From NCBI RefSeq assembly GCF_034087045.1, contig NZ_CP139247.1, positions 1,860,001 to 1,924,000 on the forward strand: a stretch of 64,000 bases of DNA, read 5' to 3'. The stretch is from Chitinophaga sancti. GTDB lineage: Bacteria; Bacteroidota; Bacteroidia; Chitinophagales; Chitinophagaceae. The translations under genes were made by a program, and so were the position numbers. The notes under the pieces were generated by a model, which was given only the letters and a program-made list of their open reading frames with translations, was not told the origin of the DNA and ran no database searches. Position 1 is the first letter of the stretch, and each line of letters starts with the position of its first letter. Below are positions 16,264 through 23,775 of this stretch, one piece after another.

Positions 16264-17589
16264 ATGTTTGAATCATTATCAGAGCGGCTCGACTCCGCCT
16301 TCAAGCAGTTGAAAGGTGAAGGCCGTATCAGTGAAATAAATATTGCCAGTACCGTAAAGGAAATCCGCCGTGCGCTGGTAGATGCTGACGTTAACTATAA
16401 AATCGCGAAAGACTTTACCGACAGGGTAAGGGAAAAAGCGCTGGGTGAAAAGGTACTTACTGCCATTTCTCCGGGTCAGCTCATGGTGAAAATCGTGAAA
16501 GACGAGTTGGCGGAACTGATGGGAGGGGCCGAAGTCGAACTGGATATCAAATCCAATCCTTCAGTTATCCTGATCGCAGGTCTGCAGGGTTCCGGTAAAA
16601 CCACTTTCTCCGGTAAACTTGCTAACTTTCTCAAAACTAAAAAAGGTAAAAAGCCCCTGCTGGTAGCAGCTGACATCTACCGTCCTGCGGCGATCGATCA
16701 GCTGAAAGTACTGGGCGAGCAGATTGGTGTAGAAGTTTACAGTGAACCTGAGAACAAGGACGCTGTGAAAATTGCCCAGAATGCGATCGCACAGGCTAAG
16801 CAGAATGGTAATACTGTCGTGATCATCGATACCGCCGGTCGTCTGGCAGTCGATGAAGCCATGATGACTGAGGTAGCCAATGTAAAGGCTGCTGTAAAAC
16901 CAAACGAAATCCTCTTTGTCGTGGACTCCATGACAGGTCAGGATGCCGTAAATACTGCCAAAGCCTTCAATGAACGCCTGGACTTCAGTGGAGTAGTACT
17001 CACAAAGCTGGATGGTGATACCCGTGGTGGTGCTGCATTAACTATCAAATACACAGTTGAGAAGCCCATCAAGTTTGTGAGCATGGGCGAAAAGCTGGAT
17101 ACCCTCGATGTGTTCTACCCTGAGCGTATGGCACAGCGTATTCTGGGTATGGGTGATATCACTACCCTGGTAGAACGCGCGCAGGCACAGTTCAACGAAG
17201 AGCAGGCGAAGAAGCTGGAAAAGAAGATTCGTCAGAACCAGTTTGATTTTGATGATTTCCGTGAGCAACTGAACCAGATTAAGAAAATGGGTAACCTGAA
17301 AGACCTGATGGGTATGATCCCAGGTATCGGTAAGGCTATCAAAGATATTGATATCAGTGATGACGCTTTCAAAGGTATAGAAGCTATTATCGGCTCTATG
17401 ACCCCGTCAGAGCGTAGCAATCCAGACCTGATTGATGGCAGCCGCCGTCGCCGTATTGCGAAAGGCGCCGGTAAAGACATCCAGGATGTAAACCAGTTTA
17501 TGAAACAATTTGAACAAATGCGCCAGATGATGAAACAAATGAATAAATTTGGTGCCGGAGGTAGAGGTCTGAGAGCAATGGGCAAATAA
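16264..17589 (+). CDS. ffh: Signal recognition particle protein Ffh (SRP54)
   Basis: 441 residues. The N domain starts MFESLSERLDSAFKQLKGEG. The GTPase G domain has P-loop GLQGSGKTTFSGKLA, DTAGRLAVDEAMM and TKLDGDTRGGAAL. The C-terminal M domain is rich in methionine (PSERSNPDLIDGSRRRRIAKG, FEQMRQMMKQMNKFG) and binds 4.5S RNA and signal peptides. It delivers ribosome-nascent-chain complexes to FtsY at the inner membrane. The frame extends upstream to 16159, but that extension crosses the promoter and has no family similarity, so 16264 is used. Confidence 0.97.
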   Translation: MFESLSERLDSAFKQLKGEGRISEINIASTVKEIRRALVDADVNYKIAKDFTDRVREKALGEKVLTAISPGQLMVKIVKDELAELMGGAEVELDIKSNPSVILIAGLQGSGKTTFSGKLANFLKTKKGKKPLLVAADIYRPAAIDQLKVLGEQIGVEVYSEPENKDAVKIAQNAIAQAKQNGNTVVIIDTAGRLAVDEAMMTEVANVKAAVKPNEILFVVDSMTGQDAVNTAKAFNERLDFSGVVLTKLDGDTRGGAALTIKYTVEKPIKFVSMGEKLDTLDVFYPERMAQRILGMGDITTLVERAQAQFNEEQAKKLEKKIRQNQFDFDDFREQLNQIKKMGNLKDLMGMIPGIGKAIKDIDISDDAFKGIEAIIGSMTPSERSNPDLIDGSRRRRIAKGAGKDIQDVNQFMKQFEQMRQMMKQMNKFGAGGRGLRAMGK

Positions 17590-17670
17590 AAAAGCCAGCT
17601 TTAGGAGCGAAACCAGGTAAACTGGAAACAAAACTTTTTGCAGCAAAGGGAATTTTTAACAGAAAATATT

Positions 17671-17700
17671 TTGAACTAATTCTTTTTAAGATTACTTTTG
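17671..17700 (+). promoter_or_regulatory. rpsP promoter
   Basis: TTG at 17671-17673, 19-bp spacer, TACTTTTG at 17693-17700. Exact Bacteroidota layout, 57 bp upstream of rpsP. Confidence 0.7.
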
Positions 17701-17757
17701 CTGCCCCAATTGAATAATATTTTTTAACAACTCGCAAAAAAATAATTCGAATTATTT

Positions 17758-18198
17758 ATGCCAGTCAAGATCAGATTACAACGTCATGGCGCTAAAAAGA
17801 GACCTTTTTATTTTATCGTAGTTGCCGATGCTCGCGCGCCAAGAGACGGTAAGTTCATTCAGAAGATCGGTACTTACAATCCACTGACAGTTCCTGCCTC
17901 TATCAACATTGATACTGAAAAGGCACTGCGTTGGTTACAGAAAGGTGCTCAGCCAACTGATACCGTTAGAAGAATCCTGTCTTTCAAAGGTGTGCTTTAC
18001 CTGAAGCACCTGTTGAGGGGTGTAAAGCTGGGCCTGTTCGACGAGCCTACTGCTTTCCAGAAATTCGAACAATGGCAGGCTGAACACGAGCAGAAAGTTG
18101 CTGCACGTCGCGATAGCCACAAGAAAGCTAGAATCGCTACACCAATCGTGAGAAGAGTAGAAGACGCTTCTGCTCAACAGGAAGGTGGCGAAGCTTAA
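17758..18198 (+). CDS. rpsP: 30S ribosomal protein S16
   Basis: 146 residues. The first 80 are S16: [40 protein letters not shown] and [19 protein letters not shown]. The C-terminal extension of about 60 residues is charged ([20 protein letters not shown]) and ends in QEGGEA. E. coli S16 is 82 residues, and longer forms with such tails are normal in Bacteroidota. It is the first gene of the conserved rpsP-rimM-trmD-rplS group and has its own promoter. A hairpin at 18222 separates it from rimM. Confidence 0.97.
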   Translation: MPVKIRLQRHGAKKRPFYFIVVADARAPRDGKFIQKIGTYNPLTVPASINIDTEKALRWLQKGAQPTDTVRRILSFKGVLYLKHLLRGVKLGLFDEPTAFQKFEQWQAEHEQKVAARRDSHKKARIATPIVRRVEDASAQQEGGEA

Positions 18199-18221
18199 TC
18201 AGGCTTTCAAATAAAATACTG

Positions 18222-18253
18222 AAAGGGAAATACTCAAGGGTATTTCCCTTTTT
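18222..18253 (+). terminator. Terminator or attenuator between rpsP and rimM
   Basis: AAAGGGAAATAC / GTATTTCCCTTT stem with a six-base loop and a T-tract, inside the ribosomal protein group. It could end most rpsP transcripts so that the RNA-processing genes are made at lower levels. Confidence 0.75.
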
Positions 18254-18272
18254 ACTTATTAGTCGTCAGATA

Positions 18273-18794
18273 ATGAATAATTACTTTAGCATAGGTAAAC
18301 TGGTTTCTGTATTTGGATTACAGGGTGAGTTTATTCTGAAGCACAGCCTGGGCAAAAGGGCATCCCTGCAAGGGGTGGAAGCCATCTTCCTGGAAGAGCG
18401 TAAGAACAGCTTTATACCCTATTTCGTACAGAAAGCGAGTGTGAAGGACCATGAGCATACCTTTGTGAAGCTGGAAGGCATTGACACCAAGGAAGATGCC
18501 CGTAAGCTGGTACAAACGCCTGTTTACCTGGGAGAGGCAGATTTTAAGGCACAGGCAGCGTCGTCTGCTCCGCTGGCCATGCTGGGTTATGCCGTGCATG
18601 ACAAAGAGCTGGGCGAACTGGGGGTGATAGAAGAAGTGATCGAAATGCCGATGCAGGTATTGCTGAAGATCATGTATAAGGAGAAAGAGGTACTGTTGCC
18701 ATTGAATGAGCAATCGCTGGTAAAGGTGGATAAGAAAGGACAGATTGTGCATGTAGACCTGCCTGAAGGATTGCTGGATATTTACATGGATTAG
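18273..18794 (+). CDS. rimM: 16S rRNA processing protein RimM
   Basis: 173 residues. The N-terminal RimM beta-barrel runs from NNYFSIGKLVSVFGLQGEFI to about residue 85 (KEDARKLVQTPVYL). The C-terminal PRC barrel has LAMLGYAVHDKELGELGVIE, VLLKIMYKEKEVLLPLNEQ and IVHVDLPEGLLDIY. RimM binds S19 and helps mature the 30S head. It lies 12 bp before trmD, so the two are cotranscribed. Confidence 0.95.
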   Translation: MNNYFSIGKLVSVFGLQGEFILKHSLGKRASLQGVEAIFLEERKNSFIPYFVQKASVKDHEHTFVKLEGIDTKEDARKLVQTPVYLGEADFKAQAASSAPLAMLGYAVHDKELGELGVIEEVIEMPMQVLLKIMYKEKEVLLPLNEQSLVKVDKKGQIVHVDLPEGLLDIYMD

Positions 18795-18806
18795 AATTAT
18801 TAACAC

Positions 18807-19487
18807 ATGAGGATCGATATTATTACCGTACAGCCAGGGTTGCTGGAAAGCCCCTTTTCGCACTCGATATTAAAACGGGCGCAGACAAAAGGATTGCTGG
18901 AAATACACACCCATAATCTCCGGGATTATTCTACCCAGAAGCAAAAGCAGGTAGATGATTATCAGTTCGGGGGAGGGGCAGGTATGGTGATGATGCTGGA
19001 GCCGGTAGTAAGGGCCATTGAGACCCTGCAGGAAAAGATCTCCTATGATGAGATCATTTATCTGACACCGGATGGCGAGACCCTGAACCAGGGGATTGCA
19101 AACCAATTGTCGCTGAAGGGAAACCTGCTGATGTTGTGTGGGCATTATAAAGGTATCGATGAGCGGATCCGTCAGCATTTCGTGACAAAGGAGATTTCTA
19201 TTGGTGACTATGTACTATCCGGCGGCGAGTTGGCGGCAGCGGTACTGGTAGATGCGATAGGTCGACTGATTCCGGGAGTGTTGAATGATGAGCAATCTGC
19301 CTTGCTGGATTCATTCCAGGATAACCTGCTGGCGCCACCCGTATATACCCGTCCTGAGGAGTTCAGGGGCTGGAAGGTACCGGAAGTGCTGATGAGCGGA
19401 GATCATAAGAAGATTGATAACTGGCGGCATGAGATGGCCCTGGAAAGGACCAGGGATCGCAGGCCTGATTTGCTGGATAAGCACTAG
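18807..19487 (+). CDS. trmD: tRNA (guanine-37-N1)-methyltransferase TrmD
   Basis: 226 residues, SPOUT-class. It begins [20 protein letters not shown], has the knot region [51 protein letters not shown], and the C-terminal [17 protein letters not shown] that completes the active site between subunits. It methylates G37 next to the anticodon using SAM and so prevents +1 frameshifts. The gene order with rimM and rplS is the conserved one. Confidence 0.97.
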   Translation: MRIDIITVQPGLLESPFSHSILKRAQTKGLLEIHTHNLRDYSTQKQKQVDDYQFGGGAGMVMMLEPVVRAIETLQEKISYDEIIYLTPDGETLNQGIANQLSLKGNLLMLCGHYKGIDERIRQHFVTKEISIGDYVLSGGELAAAVLVDAIGRLIPGVLNDEQSALLDSFQDNLLAPPVYTRPEEFRGWKVPEVLMSGDHKKIDNWRHEMALERTRDRRPDLLDKH

Positions 19488-19684
19488 AACAGGCAGGCTA
19501 TTGGTTTATCTGCCCGTATTAAAGCCACCAGCAAGGAGTTTCACTCATTTATCCCTTCTTCGCATTTTGACTGCATTCGCAAAGCAAATTTTACCAGCAA
19601 CTTCATCCATTAAAAAAGTTAAGCCAAAATTGAACTCATTTTCAATTAGTTAAAAAAATATTCCTTAATAAAAGGCACTGTTAT

Positions 19685-19715
19685 TTGGAAGTTGTGGATT
19701 TCTCGATTACCTTTG
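19685..19715 (+). promoter_or_regulatory. rplS promoter
   Basis: TTG at 19685-19687, 20-bp spacer, TACCTTTG at 19708-19715, 24 bp before the rplS ATG. rplS therefore has its own promoter within the rpsP-rplS group. Confidence 0.6.
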
Positions 19716-19739
19716 CAGTCCGATAAATAAATTTGAAAG

Positions 19740-20090
19740 ATGAACGCGATTTCTTTTGTTCACGAGCAACTGACAGGTAATACAAAAAAATACCCTAAGT
19801 TTAAAGCCGGTGACAATGTCACTGTAAACTATAAAATTGTTGAAGGTAACAAGGAAAGAATCCAGTCCTTCAAAGGTGATGTAATCAAAATCCAGGGTAC
19901 TGGTTTTACTGCATCATTCACAGTAAGAAAGATCTCTGATGGAATTGGTGTAGAAAGAGTTTTCCCTCTGTTCTCTCCAAACATCGATGGTATCGTACTG
20001 AACAAAGTTGGTAAAGTAAGAAGAGCAAGACTGTTCTACCTGCGTGAACGCGCTGGTAAAGCTGCTCGTATTAAAGAAAAAAGGGTTTAG
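19740..20090 (+). CDS. rplS: 50S ribosomal protein L19
   Basis: 116 residues, full length. It has [20 protein letters not shown], then [57 protein letters not shown] and [21 protein letters not shown]19 sits at the 30S-50S interface. It has its own promoter and a terminator at 20115. Confidence 0.98.
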   Translation: MNAISFVHEQLTGNTKKYPKFKAGDNVTVNYKIVEGNKERIQSFKGDVIKIQGTGFTASFTVRKISDGIGVERVFPLFSPNIDGIVLNKVGKVRRARLFYLRERAGKAARIKEKRV

Positions 20091-20114
20091 TATAAATACA
20101 GGGAAATTAGTGAT

Positions 20115-20146
20115 AACGGGGACCATTCCGGTTCCCGTTTTTTTTG
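20115..20146 (+). terminator. rplS terminator
   Basis: AACGGGGACC / GGTTCCCGTT stem (one mismatch) with a short loop, followed by TTTTTTTT. Confidence 0.85.
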
Positions 20147-20273
20147 TCACTTCCCGATACCAGCAACCTCTACTCATGTTGATCTGACTACTGCAGGGAA
20201 AATATCCCTTGTTGACCCCGTCTGCCCACTCTTAAAATGGAATTAAAGTTTCTCTGATCTTCGAACGGTACAA

Positions 20274-20303
20274 TTGAATCCCGGATTTTATTACCTATCT
20301 TTG
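20274..20303 (+). promoter_or_regulatory. tatA promoter
   Basis: TTG at 20274-20276, 19-bp spacer, TATCTTTG at 20296-20303, 27 bp before the tatA ATG. Exact match to the Bacteroidota layout. Confidence 0.7.
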
Positions 20304-20330
20304 TTAGCTTAACATTTTAAAACAGAGAAA

Positions 20331-20567
20331 ATGACTGCCGTTATTGTAAAATCACCACTGTTATTGTTCCAGGATCTGGGTATGAGTGAACTGTTGCTGA
20401 TCGCCCTGGTTGTATTACTGTTATTTGGCGGTAAGAAAATCCCTGAACTGATGCGCGGACTTGGTAAAGGTATCCGTGAGTTCAACGATGCCAAAAACAA
20501 TGTACGTAAGGAGATCGAAGAGGGAATGAAGGAAACACCTTCTACTACAGATCAGAAAGGAGCTTAA
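20331..20567 (+). CDS. tatA: Twin-arginine translocase subunit TatA/E
   Basis: 78 residues. A short N-terminal part is followed by the single membrane helix [20 protein letters not shown], the hinge [14 protein letters not shown] and an amphipathic helix [18 protein letters not shown], then a hydrophilic tail. TatA oligomers form the variable pore for folded proteins. It fits the presence of a Tat substrate (phospholipase C, 23776) in this window. tatC is not in the window. Confidence 0.93.
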   Translation: MTAVIVKSPLLLFQDLGMSELLLIALVVLLLFGGKKIPELMRGLGKGIREFNDAKNNVRKEIEEGMKETPSTTDQKGA

Positions 20568-20758
20568 TTCCTTCCTGTACTTTATTGATTTAAATATTTC
20601 AAACAAAAGGAAAAGTCGTGTGCCTATGATAGTCATAGACTAGCATTTCCACGTCATAAAACCTGAAGTATGCCACAACCTGGACGCAACACTTTTTGTG
20701 TCCGGCTTACGAGTTTGACCTGATATTTTATTTTTTCAAGCAATTAACTGGTTTGGCT

Positions 20759-22201
20759 TTGTCTGAATTCAGCAGTATATCGGCTTTTCATGAAGCATTA
20801 TACGCCGGCAGAACAACCTGTACGGAAGCGGTGCAATATTACCTTGACCGTATAGCAAAGACAAAACATCTGAATGCATACCTGGAGGTTTGGGAAGAGG
20901 AAGCTCTTCAAAAAGCAGCTGAGCTGGATGCCCGTCTACAAAACGGGGAAAAGCTGGGGTCGCTGGGGGGTGTTGTGATCGGGATTAAGGATGTGATCTG
21001 CTACAAAGGGCATAAAATAAGTGCGGCATCGAAGATGCTGGAAGGGTTTACATCTATGTATTCCGCCACCGCTATCGAAAGATTGCTGGAGGCAGATGCC
21101 ATTTTGATAGGTAACCTCAATTGCGATGAGTTCGCAATGGGGTCTACTAATGAGAATTCGGCACATGGACCAGTACTCAATGCATTGGATATCACTCGTG
21201 TACCTGGTGGTTCATCAGGTGGTTCGGCGGTAGCGGTGCAGGCGGATCTGTGTATGGTAAGCCTGGGCAGCGATACCGGTGGTTCTGTACGTCAGCCAGC
21301 GGATTTCTGTGGAATAGTTGGCTTAAAACCGACTTATGGCAGGATCTCCCGCTACGGACTGATCGCTTATGCTTCCTCTTTTGATCAGATAGGCATCTTT
21401 GGCAGGAATGTTGCAGATGTGGCAGGTGTACTACAACAAATAGCAGGGCCCGACGCTTATGATAGTACGGCATCTTCAGAAGAAGTGCCTGATTATCAAA
21501 CAAGGGAACACAATAAATCGTGGAAAATCGCGTATTTAAAGGACGCGATATTTCACCCTGGATTGGACCCTGAAATGAAGGAGGCGTACCAAAGCTTTTT
21601 TGAAGAACTGAATGCCTCAGGAAATTCAGTGTCAGCGGTGGATTTCGCCTATCTGGATTATGTAGTACCTGCTTATTATGTATTAACTACAGCAGAGGCT
21701 TCATCCAATCTTTCCCGTTTCGATGGGGTAAAATATGGACATAGGACACCGCTTCAGAATTTAGATTTAACAGATTTTTATAAGAAAAGCAGATCGGAAG
21801 GTTTCGGTATAGAAGTAAAACGACGTATCTTACTGGGCACTTTCGTGCTAAGCGCTGGATATTACGACGCTTACTTTACGAAAGCGCAGCAGGTGAGGAG
21901 ACTGGTGGTCAACAAATTATCAGAAATCCTGTCAACTTATGATGCGATTTTGATGCCAACTGTGCCGTCGACAGCTTTTAAAATAGGGGAGAAAACAGAT
22001 GACCCTATTGCCATGTACCTGGCAGATATCTATACGGTACTGGCAAACCTGGCCGGAGTTCCGGCAATTTCCGTACCTTTGCAGCGGCATTCAAATGGGA
22101 TGCCTTATGGTGTACAGATCATCACAAAGAAATTTAGCGAAGCGAACCTGTTAAATATTGCAGAGACAATTATGCAATCAAAGCAGGTCACTCCTGTTTA
22201 A
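20759..22201 (+). CDS. gatA: Asp/Glu-tRNA(Asn/Gln) amidotransferase subunit A
   Basis: About 480 residues. It is an amidase-signature enzyme with the Ser-cisSer-Lys triad: lysine in GVVIGIKDVICYKGH and serines in RVPGGSSGGSAVAVQADLCM and LGSDTGGSVRQPADFCGIVG. It also has LKPTYGRISRYGLIAYASSF. GatA releases ammonia from glutamine for transamidation of mischarged Glu-tRNA(Gln) or Asp-tRNA(Asn). No ATG lies near the N-terminus in this frame. The family start (xSFSSIxxxHxxL) points to TTG at 20759, reading MSEFSSISAFHEAL, with TTG at 20753 or 20696 as alternatives. gatB and gatC are not adjacent. The lytic transglycosylase gene begins 8 bp downstream. Confidence 0.93.
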   Translation: MSEFSSISAFHEALYAGRTTCTEAVQYYLDRIAKTKHLNAYLEVWEEEALQKAAELDARLQNGEKLGSLGGVVIGIKDVICYKGHKISAASKMLEGFTSMYSATAIERLLEADAILIGNLNCDEFAMGSTNENSAHGPVLNALDITRVPGGSSGGSAVAVQADLCMVSLGSDTGGSVRQPADFCGIVGLKPTYGRISRYGLIAYASSFDQIGIFGRNVADVAGVLQQIAGPDAYDSTASSEEVPDYQTREHNKSWKIAYLKDAIFHPGLDPEMKEAYQSFFEELNASGNSVSAVDFAYLDYVVPAYYVLTTAEASSNLSRFDGVKYGHRTPLQNLDLTDFYKKSRSEGFGIEVKRRILLGTFVLSAGYYDAYFTKAQQVRRLVVNKLSEILSTYDAILMPTVPSTAFKIGEKTDDPIAMYLADIYTVLANLAGVPAISVPLQRHSNGMPYGVQIITKKFSEANLLNIAETIMQSKQVTPV

Positions 22202-22209
22202 AATATAAT

Positions 22210-23535
22210 ATGTGTATGAGGAAAATCTTTTTACTACTGCTGTTACCAACTTTGGGTGCATGGCATTTTGAAGCGAATGGTGGCAACGGCATACCTAAGA
22301 AGGTGGTTACTCCCATAGGAGGCCCAGATACTACGGTATTGAACCACAAAGTTCGGTTACCCAAGGACACAATTGTTGTTCCTTCAGTAACCTCTCAGGT
22401 CGTGCGTCAAAACGCACAAAGCCTGCCGTCCAGCATCAGCAATCCAAAGGTCTATGAACAGATCAACAACAACATTGTAGCTGGATACATCAATAACTTT
22501 GCCAGCAGGTATAGCCAACATCTGCAGGTAATGATCTCCAGGGGTCAACCATACTTTGTGATGGTAGAAAAAATCTTTAGAGAACATGGTATTCCTGAAG
22601 AAATGAAATACCTGGCGGTTATTGAGTCTAGTTTTAACACCAACGCCCGTTCCCGTGTAGGGGCTGTAGGCGCCTGGCAGTTTATGTCAGGTACTGCACG
22701 CATCTTCGGTCTGAGCGTAGGTAAGAAAGTAGACGAACGTAAAGACTTCTACAAATCCACTGTAGCAGCGGCTAAGTTCCTCAATGAACTGTACAACCAG
22801 TTCGGTGATTGGTTACTTGTCGTAGCAGCTTACAACTGCGGTCCTGGTGGTGTACAACGCGCTATGGCTGCAAGTGGGCGCAGCGATTTCTGGGGCATGC
22901 AGTATTTTTTGCCTGCTGAATCCAGGAACCATGTGTACAAATTCATCGCGACCGGTTACATCCTCGATAGGTTCAATACCTTCTTCGGTGTGGGGAATGA
23001 TGACAACAGTGATCATCCTGGCATAAGCACAATCAATGTTCCGGCTTCCTCAGTAGCCTACACTTCAACTGAACTGACAGAAGAAGAAATGTACAATACT
23101 GTAGAGTTCAACATTTCCGGCAAATACCGCCTTGATGCGATCGCTAAGAAACTGAATGTAGAACAGGCACAGCTGGAACACCTGAACCCTGATTTCGCAA
23201 GGATGATGTCAGGTCCAGATAATAGCTATGATCTGCGCATTCCAAAAGACAAAATGAAACAGTTCCAGGCAGAAAAAGAGGAGATCCTGAAAGAATCTCT
23301 GGCCCTGATGCTGGATGATAAAGCGACAGGTGTAGATAAGTCTAAGTTTCCACCGCCGGCTAAATTAGCGCCGACACCGGAAGCAAAAACAGCAGTAAAA
23401 ACAACTCCTGCATCAAGAGCAAAAGCGCCGGTTGGTAAGAAGAAGGCACCAGCTGCGAAGAAAGCAGCAGGTAGTAAGAAAGCAACAGGTAATAAGAAAC
23501 CGGCAGCTGCAAAGAAGACAACGCATAAGAAGTAA
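22210..23535 (+). CDS. Lytic transglycosylase, MltD-like, with basic Lys/Ala tail
   Basis: 441 residues, with a start at 22210 or the ATG at 22216 (MRKIFLLLLL). A signal peptide (about 1-20) and linker precede an SLT domain (about 110-235): HGIPEEMKYLAVIESSFNTN with the catalytic Glu in IESSF, then GAVGAWQFMSGTARIFGL and LLVVAAYNCGPGGVQRAMAA. A LysM-like segment follows (VEFNISGKYRLDAIAKKLNV, then QLEHLNPDFARM). It cleaves peptidoglycan to 1,6-anhydro-muropeptides in the periplasm or at the outer membrane. The last 60 residues are a Lys/Ala/Pro repeat tail (KKAPAAKKAAGSKKATGNKK) like histone H1, which should bind anionic polymers. Confidence 0.9.
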   Translation: MCMRKIFLLLLLPTLGAWHFEANGGNGIPKKVVTPIGGPDTTVLNHKVRLPKDTIVVPSVTSQVVRQNAQSLPSSISNPKVYEQINNNIVAGYINNFASRYSQHLQVMISRGQPYFVMVEKIFREHGIPEEMKYLAVIESSFNTNARSRVGAVGAWQFMSGTARIFGLSVGKKVDERKDFYKSTVAAAKFLNELYNQFGDWLLVVAAYNCGPGGVQRAMAASGRSDFWGMQYFLPAESRNHVYKFIATGYILDRFNTFFGVGNDDNSDHPGISTINVPASSVAYTSTELTEEEMYNTVEFNISGKYRLDAIAKKLNVEQAQLEHLNPDFARMMSGPDNSYDLRIPKDKMKQFQAEKEEILKESLALMLDDKATGVDKSKFPPPAKLAPTPEAKTAVKTTPASRAKAPVGKKKAPAAKKAAGSKKATGNKKPAAAKKTTHKK

Positions 23536-23568
23536 GATATTACAGCAATCAAAAGATATTGCAACAAT

Positions 23569-23599
23569 AAAAAAGCCGCTCGTAACGAGCGGCTTTTTT
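23569..23599 (+). terminator. Terminator after the lytic transglycosylase
   Basis: AAAAAAGCCGCTCG-TAA-CGAGCGGCTTTTTT, 14-bp perfect arms with a three-base loop, 33 bp after the stop. Confidence 0.85.
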
Positions 23600-23603
23600 A
23601 TTG

Positions 23604-23666
23604 CCGGAACCAAAACAAAAAGGGAAGGCTTGCATAGCAAGCCTTCCCTTTTTGTTTTGGTTCCGG
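23604..23666. repeat. Perfect 30-bp-arm hairpin
   Basis: Left arm 23604-23633, loop ATA 23634-23636, right arm 23637-23666, no mismatches. It carries an A-rich left and T-rich right segment but sits behind a sufficient terminator and before a gene on the same strand. The outer CCGG is shared with the next hairpin. Confidence 0.85.
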
Positions 23667-23705
23667 ATTGATTCAGGATGGCGAAGCCATCCTGAATCAA
23701 TCCGG
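23663..23705. repeat. Perfect 20-bp-arm hairpin overlapping the previous one
   Basis: Left arm 23663-23682, loop GAA 23683-23685, right arm 23686-23705, no mismatches. It shares CCGG (23663-23666) with the hairpin at 23604-23666, so the two cannot both be fully paired. It lies 70 bp upstream of the phospholipase C gene and has no T-tract. Confidence 0.85.
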
Positions 23706-23775
23706 TATTAAAAAAGTATGAATCTTTTCAATTCCACTTAGTAGTTTGTAATTTCTATAATAACTTGTCTAGCAT

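Noticed and set aside
19488..20330. tRNA or small RNA genes in the rplS/tatA gaps
   Set aside because: No cloverleaf or known RNA pattern was found, only promoters and one terminator.
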